Made by a program: the position numbers and the translations under genes. A DNA stretch of 64,000 bases from Heliopora coerulea (taxonomy: Eukaryota > Cnidaria > Anthozoa > Scleralcyonacea > Helioporidae). The stretch lies in assembly GCA_030142905.1 (NCBI GenBank), contig JASJOG010000008.1, forward strand, positions 1,054,001 through 1,118,000, read 5' to 3'. Each line of letters opens with the position of its first letter. Position 1 is the stretch's first letter. Positions 33,702 through 45,181 of this stretch are shown piece after piece. The notes beneath the pieces are model-generated. The model was not told where the DNA came from. It saw only the letters and a list, made by a program, of their open reading frames with translations, and did not search any database.

Positions 33702-33873
33702 GAGAGCTGTATTTACACTACAAAAAAACAAACCAGGTTTGCCTTAGGTTAGCATTAAGCCAAGTTAAATTTCGAAGTGTAAACATATCTAAATTGGGCT
33801 GCCATCTAATCCAATCTTAGCGCTGACCTCGGTCGAACCTAGGTTGGTTTTTCTTGAAGTGTAAATATGACTC
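33702..33873. repeat. Short foldback MITE
   Basis: The left end GAGAGCTGTATTTACACTAC, then AAAAAAACAAACCAGG, is matched in inverted form by CCTAGGTTGGTTTTTCTTGA then AGTGTAAATATGACTC at the right end. The interior is about 90 bp, non-coding, and also carries CGAAGTGTAAACATAT. TIR-type non-autonomous DNA transposon. Confidence 0.6.
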
Positions 33874-36800
33874 AGATGCTTTTTTTTATGTATATGGTCA
33901 CACCACGAATTGGCGGGACATTTTGTGATAATCGTATTTTCAAGTATCCTTCCAAAAATTTATTAAAAACAAAATACTTCCATTCATTTGAATTCTAAGC
34001 ATGCCGCAACAGTGACCTGACATCATAGTATCATTCACGTCAGAAATTGCCCATTTTTGCATCCAGAAGATGACCGCTTTTACAACTTTTTTTGGGTATC
34101 TTTCATTGTTCATGACCTTAACGTACGGTTATTTTAGGGAAAAAGGGTAAAAGTAAAAAAAGAGAAATGTTTCGCAAACGAACCGATTAAAACTATTGGA
34201 TATATGATATTATTTGATGTTTGACAAACGGTCATCAGAAGGTTACGGGTTCGATCCCCGTCTGGGGCTCAGAAATCATTTTCTGAGTATCGAGCTTGAA
34301 GATCGTTCATCTACCCCATATATGATATTATCAAGCGGTTTCGTCAAAAGTCCAAAGGAATAGTCTGCTCGAGCTCGCTAGCTGGCGTTCTCTGTTTGTT
34401 ATTCATTTTTTAACCACTTCATAACTTGTTTCCCGTTCGAGCAATATTTCCTTAATTTTTGCTCTCATGAGATTAACCGGTTAATGAGATTAATGGGTTG
34501 CTGATGGCACAGTGATAGTGCACGTTTCTCTCACTACTGCGAGAAAGGTTCTTTGGTCACATGTGACATGCAGTGTTGCCCAGTTTGACAACACCAAGCA
34601 TCGCATATTTGCTCCCGGTACTCCGGTTTCCTCTTGTTGTAACACTGGTCCCATGAGGGTTAGCCGTAGAGGGAACAGTATAGCTAGCTGATAGAGTAAC
34701 GCAGTACAAATAAACGCACGTATCCCACAAATAAGTCAAAGAATTATAAGTTGCATGTCACATGATCCGAGATTATCTATAATTAATGTTTATCGAAACA
34801 CAAACGCTTACGTTGGTGGTTCTGTGAACAATCCTAGGTTTCCTTTCGCCCTAAGTGAAATGACCAGCCGGTTGGAAAACGATTGGTTTATTAACTTTTA
34901 TGACAGCCCGTCATGCGTAATTTAAAAGTAAAGACTGTAAAGTCAAATGACATGGTAACAAACCTGAAGAACGACTATTCTACAGCGTATTACTTGACAG
35001 TGCCGGTTGTAACATTGTTTATACTTTTCAATGAAGAAAGTACACAGAAAGATGCGCAACCTTCAACCAAGTCTTTATAAAATACTGAATGTTTTCAAAG
35101 CCTAAATTACTAAAATCGATACCCTTGAAGTGAAGTTTTAGAAACCTTCGTGGAAAACCGAAATGCAAGAGATTGTACGACATATCTTTCTCAGCGACTG
35201 TCACTGGAAACCTTTTGATCCCCAAAATAACAAGAGCACCATTTGTCACCACCAAAATTTTTAATCTAAAATAGAAACTTTGTTTCACAACTAAAATTTA
35301 ATACGCCACAAAAACCTTCAGTACGGCGCAAATCTTTAGAATTCAGGAACAATTATTAAATAAATTATCATTGTATGAAAAATTTTTCCTCCAAAATATC
35401 CGAAGGTTATAACGATGAGAAAGGCAATCTGTTGCTTACATATTATCTTCGCAGGATGTTCAGTTGTATATGATGAAACGCTGCTCATTCCGTTGTAATG
35501 TCATGTTCTTGAGGTCTGATTAAGTACTTTTTTGTCAACAACGTTTCAACAAAACAACTTAACATGACGTGGCGTCAGCTCAAGGGCAATGTAAGTAGTA
35601 CTTGAATACTCATCAACATGACTCGCGCTTTAGCTGGATGGTATCCAAATTACCTGAAAATATGCTAAACAACTATTGGTAGTGATTGATCAGGAAGGAC
35701 AGGTAACACAACAACCTAAGGACTTCTTATGCCATATGTTGCAATGGTTATAAAAAGCCGGAACTTTCTTGCGGATTAATCGTGTACAGTTGCAATGGTG
35801 CTTTTACCGGAAAATGTTTTTAAAAAAGCATGAATAGTTTTGTGAATGAGAAATTCCAAAATCCCATACATATAATCCTATTACTGTTTTATCATTAGTG
35901 AGATGAGTACTTCTTATTTATGTTTAACGAAATCTGTCGGTCTTCATTCTATAAAACCGTACACAATATCATGGTCTGTAAGTGTTTCCGATGTCTATTT
36001 GAAATCAAACAGATCAAAAAACTCACCAGATGGTATAACTTCATTTTATCTTGACTGTGTCAGTTGTCTTAAGTCTCGTGCAATTAATCACTGACAAAAA
36101 TATACAGAATACTAAGTGCGTTGTCAGGTGATTTCCCTCACTGAGGAAAAGGTTTGAATATCGTTGATAGCATTACATTATTATATGTAAACATAATTTT
36201 TTTTAACGAGGCAATGACCTCTGTTGTCTAAATTTAGCTACGCGCTCGAAGAAGATGGTAAAAAGGTCAGTGGAAAAATTTACTGTATTTTCTATCACAA
36301 TTAAAATCAGAATTGGCGAATGTGAAGGATGGACACTCATAAGAAAAATCTCATGAACTAATGGTCAATCTTTACAGAAATGTAATTGAAAATGCTCGAT
36401 TCCGAATTTCCGATTGCAGTTGACAACAAGGGCGACAATCGCTTCCTAAAAGTGGGGGTGACGGAGCCGGCCAAGTGATGTGGAAGCATTCCCTCTGAAA
36501 GTTTTTTTTTTTTTAAATCTAATGTTTATGAAATGCCTTTTCTAGCATTCTGAGATTGTTTCTTTGGAACAACATTCATACCTTATTTTTCAATCGAAAC
36601 GAAGCCATGCATTTCCTCCAAACAGCAATAAAGACGTTATAGTATGACTAAACAAAGTATTTCTGATTGTTTACAAAATGGCGTCCAAAGAAGAACGATC
36701 GGACTGTAAAATAACTTGGCAAATTTTCATAATTTGTCATGTATTCGAACCAACAATACCTAGGTAAGAATTGGGGCTGAAAAAGGTTATATCGGAAAAT

Positions 36801-38127
36801 CGTAAAGGTAAACATGGAACCATAAGCGCCGAGGGAACAGAAATTAGGCTTCAGTTGTCATGAACTTTGGAAAAAGTGGGGGGATAATTATATACGCATC
36901 CCCCTCTGTCCAAAAAGTGGGGGGGATATGTCCCCCGATCCCCCCAGGATTTACGTCCTTGGTTGACAACCTTGATCATGGCTTGATTTGAGTCATGAGT
37001 GTCTCTTGTTTTGTTTTTCTCTGCTACTACTGATCTAGATTGATAATCTGAGCTAACATGTGCTGGAAGAATTGGAACATTCATACGCCATCAAGTTAAG
37101 TTAGATTTGTAAAAGATTTAAATGCCGTTAAGCAGTAAGATAAAAACTGAACGGGAAAATGTGTTTGCGTTGATTTGTGCAAGCTATATACTTTGTCATC
37201 AAGGCTGGGTAACCAGCCTTCAATTCCTCTTTAAAAATTATTGACGTAAGTCGTTTATTTGATCCTTCAATTAATGACTAAATACGCAAACTTTCACGTC
37301 TGTACTTTGGGTAACACAATTACAAGTTTAGGTTTAATTTGATTTAGAAAGAGAAAAAGCTGAACTGATTGAGTCTAAATATGCCAAAAACATTGTCCAA
37401 AAATGGTCCAAATCTTGTCCGTAAACTAATCTTGACAGTTACCATCCAGTAAAATCTAATGTCAATCGCTATCTATAGCATGGAACCTGAGTCAGATTTT
37501 GGGCGAAAGATATCTCAAATATACAAATCTAGTAAAATGCCCAAGAAAACTAAAAAAACTGAAAAGCTATTGAGAATGACTCACACATGGCGTACCAGTA
37601 AGGCTCAAAAGCTTGGCAGTTCAGATCTGGGGATTACGCCAACGACGATGGACTATGATTGTGAATGGACTATTTTCCAAAAGCATCAATTTTTCACTTA
37701 AACTTTCAAAGTCAAAGAAAGCTGTGCATGTCGCGACACGTACAACTCTTCAAAGAACCTACTGTCCAGTATTTTCGCAACATATGTGTACTTGTACGCA
37801 GCGGCGTGGATATGGGGGAATGTAAGAGGGTAACACCCCAAAAGTTTGCGAAAAAAGTGAAAATTCGGGGGAAAAATAGATAGTAATTCAGGCAAAATTA
37901 GCTAAGGTAAAATAGGTCAAAATCCCTGCTGGTTACTAGTTTATATTTAATTTACGTATTAGGGTGGAGGAAGCGACGATACACTATATATGGCCTGAAT
38001 GCGCGTCAAATTAAATTCGGGCAATTTCTGAAAGTATACAATTTTCGGGAAAATTCGACTGGACACTCCCAATCAAAATGGATTAACTACCCCCCTGCTT
38101 TTACGTTTCGGGGACAACACCAGTGGA
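33874..38127. other. Intergenic DNA with one SINE, no supported gene
   Basis: Apart from the SINE at 34214 this stretch is anonymous. ATG-started frames of 60-80 codons (35903-36094 and 37459-37701, plus) have no recognisable domain. G-runs at 36870-36950 (AAAGTGGGGGG twice, in both orientations) look like a decayed dispersed repeat. Confidence 0.45.
34214..34317 (+). mobile_element. 5'-truncated tRNA-derived SINE with target-site duplication
   Basis: The B box GGTTCGATCCC sits in GGTTACGGGTTCGATCCCCG. It is followed by a hairpin CTCAGAAATCATTTTCTGAG and GAGCTTGAAGA. The insert is flanked by a perfect 14-bp direct repeat, ATATATGATATTAT, at 34200-34213 and 34318-34331, the hallmark of LINE-mediated target-primed insertion. 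The A-box half is missing, so the copy is 5'-truncated. Confidence 0.75.
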
Positions 38128-38470
38128 TAACATAACATAACATAACATAACATGACATGACATGACATGACATAACATAAAATAATATAGTATAATATAA
38201 TATATAACATAATACAACACAACACAATACGATATAATATAATCTAATATACTATAGTCTACTTTACTATACTATACTATACCATACTATACTATACTAT
38301 ACTATACTATTCTATGCTGTGCTATAGTATAATATAATATAATATAATATAATATAATATGATGTATGATAAAATATAATATGATGTATGATATGATATG
38401 TGATATGATATATGATATGATGCATGATGATATGATATGATGTGATGTGATGTAATGAGATATGATATAA
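38128..38470. repeat. Drifting pentanucleotide satellite
   Basis: Successive blocks of ACATA, ACATG, ATAAT, ACTAT and ATGAT-type 5-mers merge into one another, as expected from slippage followed by point mutation. Short frames on it are artefacts. Confidence 0.85.
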
Positions 38471-38847
38471 TTAAAAATTATTTGCCGAAGGCAAAGTGAA
38501 TATTTAAAGATAGAGGATGCGCGGTCAGGTTTATACATTAGACAGTCGAAAGCTCGAAAATAAAATAATTCCAGGTCAGAGAACGACTCTTTATAAAGTG
38601 AATATTGTTATAAAATCACTGAGACTAATTACAATGGTGACTATTTGAAAGAAAGTAGTGGACGAGTGCTTTTAAAAATTCCTAGGTAACATTTACATTG
38701 CTAGCCGTCATTCTGCTTGTGTGCCTTCACTGTTATATTCAATTGCAGGTGAATATCGAGCATGATGACTTAATTTTCGGACCAATCACCTCGCGGGACT
38801 TTCGATAATCACCTGTGTAATTATACTAATACAATACATTTCAATAC

Positions 38848-39310
38848 CATACCATACCATACCATACCATACAATTTAGTACAAACAATACAAAATACAT
38901 TCTTAAACTCGTCAATAATACACGAGTATATCATTCAATCAGACGCGCTGAATGGCACCACGTGAGCAAACTTGAAATACTATGGAAGTACTGGGCAGAG
39001 GACTTGAACTATTATTTCACACAATCGGTTTATTCGTTGAAACGCTCATTACTAATACACTAATTCATTGTGCCAATCCAGTAATTGATTCTGAGAAGTC
39101 ATTAAAAAGCCTCCAATTCGGACAAGACCGGGTTTTCAAGTACTCGGAATTTGTTCCAATCCTCAGCTTTGCTTAGGACTGAAACGAATTCATCGTACTT
39201 GAAAATCCGGTCAAGTCCTCATATATTACATACAATACAACACAATACAACGCAATACAATACAATACAATACAGTGCAATGCAATGCAATACAATACAG
39301 CATAACATAT
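38848..39310. repeat. Related pentanucleotide tracts (ATACC)n and (ATACA)n with flanking dispersed repeat
   Basis: (CATAC)n occupies about 38848-38875 and (CAATA)n with variants about 39225-39310. Between them ACCGGGTTTTCAAGTACTCG (about 39129-39148) is matched in inverted form by CGTACTTGAAAATCCGGTC (39192-39210), a small foldback. Confidence 0.7.
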
Positions 39311-39371
39311 ATATATTATAATAATATAATATTATATGGTGTGATGTAGTATAGTTTAATATAATACAACG

Positions 39372-40550
39372 CATGGAAATGCGGACCGTTACGCTTACCC
39401 GTGGAATGTGACGGTGACCTGACGAAGAGAAACTGTTGACCCAGCTCAGATATTTCAAATACCACGAATGCAAAAGCTGCCAGTTGGCACTCGTATGATT
39501 CATCAAGACATACAAAAAGATCCAACTCCGCTAGAAGCGGTAGAACATACAAAATGTGAGGGTGGTTTTTAGTCTAAGAACCGTCAAGAACCATTCGACC
39601 GACGAAGAGAAGAGATCACGTACACTATTCAAGATGGTTGCCTATTGGGGGAATCACGAGTAATCATACCGCCAATGTTTCAAAAGGAATTCGGCATAAG
39701 CATTATGTGTAGGCATAAGTTACATGTGACGGCCAGAAACGGATAATTGCATCGAGCAAGTGGCGAGAAAAAGTCGTTAAGAACAGCTCCAAAACTGCTT
39801 CACCTCATCGTTATGCGTGGCCAGCACAAGTATACCAACGAATCCATGTTGATTTCGCGGATCCCTTTCTCGGAACGATGTTCCTGATTGAGCCATCGAT
39901 ACCTACTCTAAGTGGCCGGAAGTTATACCAATGTCATAAAAGAGTACAACCAGTACCGTTGAGGTAAATCTAAAACGAAATACCAGAGCAACTCGTTAGC
40001 GATAATTTACAACAGTTTACGGCTGGTGAATTAGATATATTCACAAAAAACAATGGAAAAAAGCACATCAAGTCGGTTCATATCATCCTGCCCTTAATGA
40101 GCTAGCAGAAAGTCTTGTTCAAAATTTTAAACCGAGGTCGTGTACTTCGAAATCCAACAAGTCGCTCTCGAACAAACTTGCCAACTTCCTACTTGCATAC
40201 GGCACGACATCATACATGACAACAGGTGATCACCATATTGTTTATGGGCAGAAACATCCATATAAAATTATAAATTATGTACTAATCTCAAATGTCCGAA
40301 AGGGTGTCGAAGACAAACAGCTGAACTAGACTGTTAAGAAAGGCAACAAACATTCTAGCCAGTTTCAAGTCGACCGATCTGTTTTCGCCAAAAATTACAG
40401 AGAGAGAGAGCAAGTGAATCCCAGGAGTAATAGCCGGTCAGACAGGGCCTCTATCTTATTCTGTGCAGTGAAAATAGCTCTCATTATGGTAAGACAACAG
40501 CATATTGACCGACTAAAGAAGTCCGGATTTTAAACAGGAGAAAACAGAAT
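39372..40550 (+). mobile_element. Ty3/gypsy LTR-retrotransposon pol fragment, badly decayed
   Basis: Several frames together give a gypsy-type RNase H to integrase order. HGNAD at 39373 is the usual end of RNase H, followed by LPVECDGDLT in another frame. DGCLL and VIIPPMFQKEF (about 39640-39690) match the integrase N-terminal zone. QRIHVDFADPFLGTMFLI, then SKWPEVIPM (about 39835-39935), is the start of the catalytic core with its Asp. Later pieces match the core's second half and the C-terminal segment (around 40420-40530). Every segment carries stops or frameshifts. No LTR pair was identified. Only motifs are quoted and nothing is reconstructed. Confidence 0.65.
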
Positions 40551-41118
40551 TTACCCAGGCAGTCACTGACTTTGCAGATGCTTCATACCCACTTGATGAC
40601 AGTCGAAGGATTCTCCATCACTAACAAAGTGGTGGAGTTCCACCCCAAACACAACCTAAAAAAAAATAAGACTGCAACCTGCCGCTAGTAACCGAGCATA
40701 CCAACCTACAGAGGTTTACCTGTATATGATACGAAGCTACCTGAAAGACTAAGCGTATGATTTATTGAGGAAGCCGGGAATGTTATGAAGAAAAATGATT
40801 AGTGGTCAGGCTGATACGTTGGCCGGAAGTTATTGACATCATGTGCATGTAGTTTTTGTTTCGTTGTTTTGTAATACATGTTTGGTATAGAGGATTATTG
40901 TCGTTTTATGTTGCTAATTCCTTTGAGCTTTTCGTTATTTTAGCCTGGGGAGTAGAAAGCTAGTCGAAGTTAGGGAAGCCGGGAGCAAAATCCAGGTTCA
41001 GGATGGGCGTTTTTCGGTAACTGTGTATCAATCAATCTTATTGTTGACAGTACTGAGACGATACTGACAGTTTTACACATATGGTAAGGGGTGTTAAATT
41101 GGATTGGTAATTTATTCG

Positions 41119-41218
41119 TTAACACTTTTCTGGTGTTATAAGACTTCCATTATTTTACTTTCGTTAACGCCAGGCGATTTTACTCGTCAAGGGGAGAGCT
41201 CCCGCCTTGAAAGAGTTA
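41119..41218 (+). repeat. Hairpin MITE family copy
   Basis: Starts TTAACACTTTTC and ends TGAAAGAGTTA (imperfect terminal inverted repeats). The core TATAAGACTTCCATTATTTT, TTAACGCCAGGCGATTTTAC, TCGTCAAGGGGAGAGCTC matches the copies at 17192, 46514 and 61674. Confidence 0.65.
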
Positions 41219-42100
41219 TAAGACTAAATACAGTTAGTTGTAGCTTTTTTAGTCTTTAATTTCAACGATACTAAGAGTGATCATACGGTTATCCAAGTTT
41301 CAAAGGCATCTGCTTGCAAATCTTGAGTGTAATAAAGTATCAACCATTGTTAATGTTATGCACTATAGATTAGATTTTTAAATATTTTCTGCTTCAATGC
41401 TAAAATACGCATGAAATTGCAGAAATTAAAAAACATTTTGCATACTGTTACCTTTCTGTTTTTAAGGGGGGCGAACAATATTGCATCCTCGTAAATAAAA
41501 TGTTGGGGGCGTGGCCTTTCCTTGAATCGATTATCGATCTCTTTTCCTGTTTGCTGATCGACTTTTAAAAGTATTTTGACCTGCACTATATACGTCTCAT
41601 TAGTTTCCTTGTTATTGACTTTCGCATTTAATTGGATATCTTTATCGTCACACGACTTATTCAAATGTATTATTTTCTCTTACCTATTCACAACTGGACT
41701 GCGCGACCTCATTACGTTTGAGTTTCGATAAGTGTCCTCAAATGGATGACATCAGCATTGAAATTATGTGTCCTACCAATGACACCTACCATTTACCAGT
41801 GGTTTTAACAGAATTGTGGGCGATTTATGAGCCCTTCTGGTAAAAATTTTTTCAACATATACGAACATACAGAGTGTCTTCCTTTAAACCGTCGGTTATC
41901 GTTAATTATGGAACAAGGGGTACAAGAAGCATTCGCTTAAAAGTATCAGCAGAAAATACATGAATTTTTAATTCAATGACTTGTCCAAAAACTTTTAAAA
42001 TGCTAAAAACTCGATTCAATTGTCAAGAAATTATCCTAGCTTTGCTTCGCTCCGTAAAACAGGCAGTTCCAGTGAATACTTACCTTATCCTCCAGTCAAG

Positions 42101-42385
42101 ATTCATGATAATTATTAGACAATTGACCCTTAGATTCATGATAATCATGAATCTAACATGTAACTGACCCCAACCAGAATCAGCAAACACCAACCTGTCA
42201 ACTCCGGTGACAATAAACTTAAACGTGACGCACCAACTACTCTCCGCCAACCACCCCCAGCAACCCTTCCCTTCAAGTTATGCAATTATATCATCTAAAC
42301 AACAAACTATCGCATGTTGGAGCCTTAAATTCATGATAATCATGAATTTAAGGTAAAAAAACGATTTAACGATTATCATGAATTA
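42101..42385. repeat. Cluster of TTCATGATAATCATGAA palindromes
   Basis: Four occurrences of the TTCATGATAA/ATTATCATGAA word. Two are full palindromes: a 25-base one at 42131-42155 (12-bp arms) and a 31-base one at 42323-42353 (15-bp arms starting CCTTAAATTCATGAT, one-base centre). Half-copies are at 42101 and 42371. The intervening DNA is ordinary. Confidence 0.8.
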
Positions 42386-43274
42386 AGAAAGGAGACCATG
42401 TTTGATTATTATAAGACATTTGATTGGTCGATGATAATAACCCGAAGCAGCAATATTAGCTAATGGTACGCCGCTACCATGAACGCAAGAATCCATAGAT
42501 GGCGTCATCATTTTGGGGTTACCAGCAGAACAGTTACTGCAATGATTCGAATAAACTCCCAGAGCACTTATTTCATTTTCAGAGGTGGGCAGAGGACACT
42601 TATTCAGGAGGGGTTGGTTATTTGGGAGATGGAGCTTATTTCATTTTTGGAAAAATACCAATATTTGAGTCCATAAGAAAGTCAGAATTTAAGTAACAAT
42701 TTTTACAAGAATAGCACCAAGGATTAATTTTAAGACGGCAAAAATGAACCTGAAACGCCACAGTACCCTCTTTCCTTTGAGCCCTCACAGATAACAGTGT
42801 ACGAGCAAGGGTTACGAGACAAGGAAGCTAGAAAATTAACTTGTGGTGACGGCATCGCTCCAAGCAAGAACGACCAGCTTAGCCATGACTAAAGAATTTG
42901 AAGAAAAGATTTAGCGTCTGACAGAATCTTGATCTCACATGGGAATCAAAGTCGAATCACTGAGAAAAAGACCAACTTCGAATTCACTGTGATAAATGAG
43001 CGACTGATAAAGGGACGGTTCATTTGTACCAATATTCACGTGTACCAATATTCAAGTGCTCTGTAGCAAGGGTGTCACATGACTAACAGGCCACCATTAC
43101 TTGAAAAAGATCTTTAGGTAGCACCAAACGTATCAGGTTAAATTTCATGTATCTAAGTTATATAATGAATAGAATTTAATTTGACTAAAAAGATGTAACT
43201 ACAATTCTTAAAAGTAGAGATTTGTTTTAATGAGATACATGTTACGAATGTGGGATCTTGAAGATATCACGGGG

Positions 43275-43350
43275 ATTACGGGTCATCAGAAGGTGGCGGG
43301 TTCGATCCCCGTATGGGGCTTAGAGCCTGACAAACGTTTATCAACCGTGA
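43275..43350 (+). repeat. tRNA-derived SINE relic
   Basis: GTCATCAGAAGGTGGCGGGT followed by TCGATCCCCGTATGGGGCTT contains an intact pol III B box (GGTTCGATCCC-like) and matches the SINE at 34214. The post-tRNA hairpin is not preserved. Confidence 0.6.
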
Positions 43351-43439
43351 AATGTAGTTTGCAAATATATCTTTCCTATTATGAAATTATTGTGAATAGA
43401 TTTCAAAAGTGAACAATGAAGTCGTTGTTACATGTCGGC

Positions 43440-43785
43440 TCACAATGTTTCTGTCTCATGGTGCAAAATGTACGTCACGAAATTTGCAACGATGACGCAA
43501 TCTATCAAAATGACTTGAATTTTCGGCACTGGAAGAAATAAAACATAATTAATGTAGTCCTTGTTTTTCATCTCTAACGTTACCAAGATATCCCAGTTGT
43601 ATAAGAAGAAAACAACTCCGAAAAATAACATCTTGCAAAACCTAAGATATGAGCCAAAGAACATGGCGAGAAAACGATTCACGTTATATTTCGACTCCAT
43701 TTCAAAGTCATCGTCAGACCTAAGTACAGGCACGCTCATATCCTTGGTGGATTGACGAAATTCGTTAACAGCAGCCAAAAGCTGT
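43440..43785 (-). CDS. Possible small membrane-protein exon, unrecognised
   Basis: The minus-strand frame is open for about 115 codons. The first in-frame ATG is at 43739 and the encoded protein would be 99 residues from there. Upstream of the ATG the frame continues with AAVNEFRQSTKDMSV and is preceded on the minus strand by TGACACTTAGAATGCAG, a passable splice acceptor, so this could be a last exon. An acidic patch (SDDDFEMESK) precedes two hydrophobic segments (MLFFGVVFFLYNW and VILIDCVIVANFVTYIL). It lies about 380 bases from the first exon of the plus-strand gene at 44164, in divergent orientation. No family is recognised and chance openness cannot be excluded. Confidence 0.3.
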
Positions 43786-44163
43786 CTGCATTCTAAGTGT
43801 CAATGTCATAATCAAAACATGGAAATACGTTATGTGTTAAACAAGTACGTCCAGAAGAGTATTTTAGGGATAAAAAATTATTTTTCTCTTTTGCACGTTT
43901 TTTGAAGTAAAAATTCTATATTTTAAAGCCAAGACGTTCTTGAAATTTTGCCCTTTGTTTTCTGCTTGTTCTGTCTTTTGTACCACTAACATCCATAGTT
44001 ACCCCTCTAAATTGGTCAACGTACGGTCAGACAGATTGGAAGGTCAATGATTTACTGCTGATAATGAATATTAGTCACGGTCTGGGACTCCACTACATCA
44101 TGGCTTTGAAGTTGATCTTTTTAACTCATCATGGTTTCTTTAAAAATAAGTAATACTTGTTAG

Positions 44164-44339
44164 ATTCGACGCCAGAAGCGCCAGTTCAACGCAATGCATC
44201 GTAAGGAGCAAGAAAGCCAAATGCCATCTGTCACCTCATCTGACACGTATAACCCAAATGCGCCAAGAAATTTAACGTTTAATAACAGAATCAAGGAACA
44301 ACTGGAGTGTTCGGCGTCAAAATCAGTGGTACACCCTAC
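44164..44339 (+). CDS. Exon 1 of the Lys/Ser-rich gene
   Basis: Open from the in-frame TAG at 44161, with ATG at 44194. It encodes MHRKEQESQMPSVTSSDTY, continues through NLTFNNRIKEQLECSASKS, and ends phase 2 before GTAACA. It may also be an internal exon, since TTGTTAG precedes 44164. Confidence 0.5.
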
Positions 44340-45144
44340 GTAACAGCTATTTCACAGTCCATATTTGTTGATATATTAGATAATTCAGTGTTTATCACCT
44401 TCATTCTAGAAACCCAGATGTCGTAATGTGAGCCCCCGGTGTATTGCATCAGGAAAGACAACACACAAAGTATCACCCGACAAGGAGCCACGGAGGATTA
44501 CAACCACTTCAAATGTTCAAGCCAAAGTTCATTGTTCAACTGTTCACCAACGCAACGCAGAGGACGAGTCCCCTGTTTGCCCAACGAGGTCAAGCTCCCT
44601 CATACGTACAGCTCAGGTAAGTATATTGCCTCGACATTCAACATAAATAACGTTATTGTTCTGACTTTAAAGCTATTTCCTTACATTTTGTATTTAAGAT
44701 GAGACAGATGTGTACAAAGTCAAAACCTAGTTTGAAAAATGGTCCCTCAGTGAACAAATCAAGCGAGCAACTTCAATCTGTTTCCATTTCTACCAATCGT
44801 TCTCAACGAGACAAAGAAAAGGTCAGCAGGACATCTCAATTTCAATTTCTTTTGTTTTTTTTTAAGCTGTTTACTCGTGTCGTATAGGGTGGCAGTGTAT
44901 ACAATCCACACGATACGATTACCGCACACCAAGGCCCGCTGAGCGTTTTTCAAAGTGAAGGGGGGAATTCCAGGAGAAAAATTGGCAGGGGGAGATAGGT
45001 CAAATTCCTCTAAGATCAATAAAGACGTTTTTTTACCAGTTTGATAACCAACTTACGAAATGAAAAGTTGACACCACATGTGTCTTTATTACATATAAAG
45101 ACTGGATACGGTTATGATTTTCTATTGTATTTTCCTCATCAATT

Positions 45145-45181
<37 letters not shown>

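Larger units (their letters stand above)
40551..43274. other. Intergenic DNA with MITE and palindrome cluster
   Basis: No supported gene. The first 250 bases may be the tail of the gypsy fragment. A 102-codon minus-strand frame at 41356-41664 is unrecognised and starts from an ATG inside AT-rich DNA. It could be an exon, but its borders lack clear splice sites. Confidence 0.4.

Noticed and set aside
38128..39310. CRISPR array
   Set aside because: The repeats are contiguous pentamers without spacers, in a eukaryotic sequence context.
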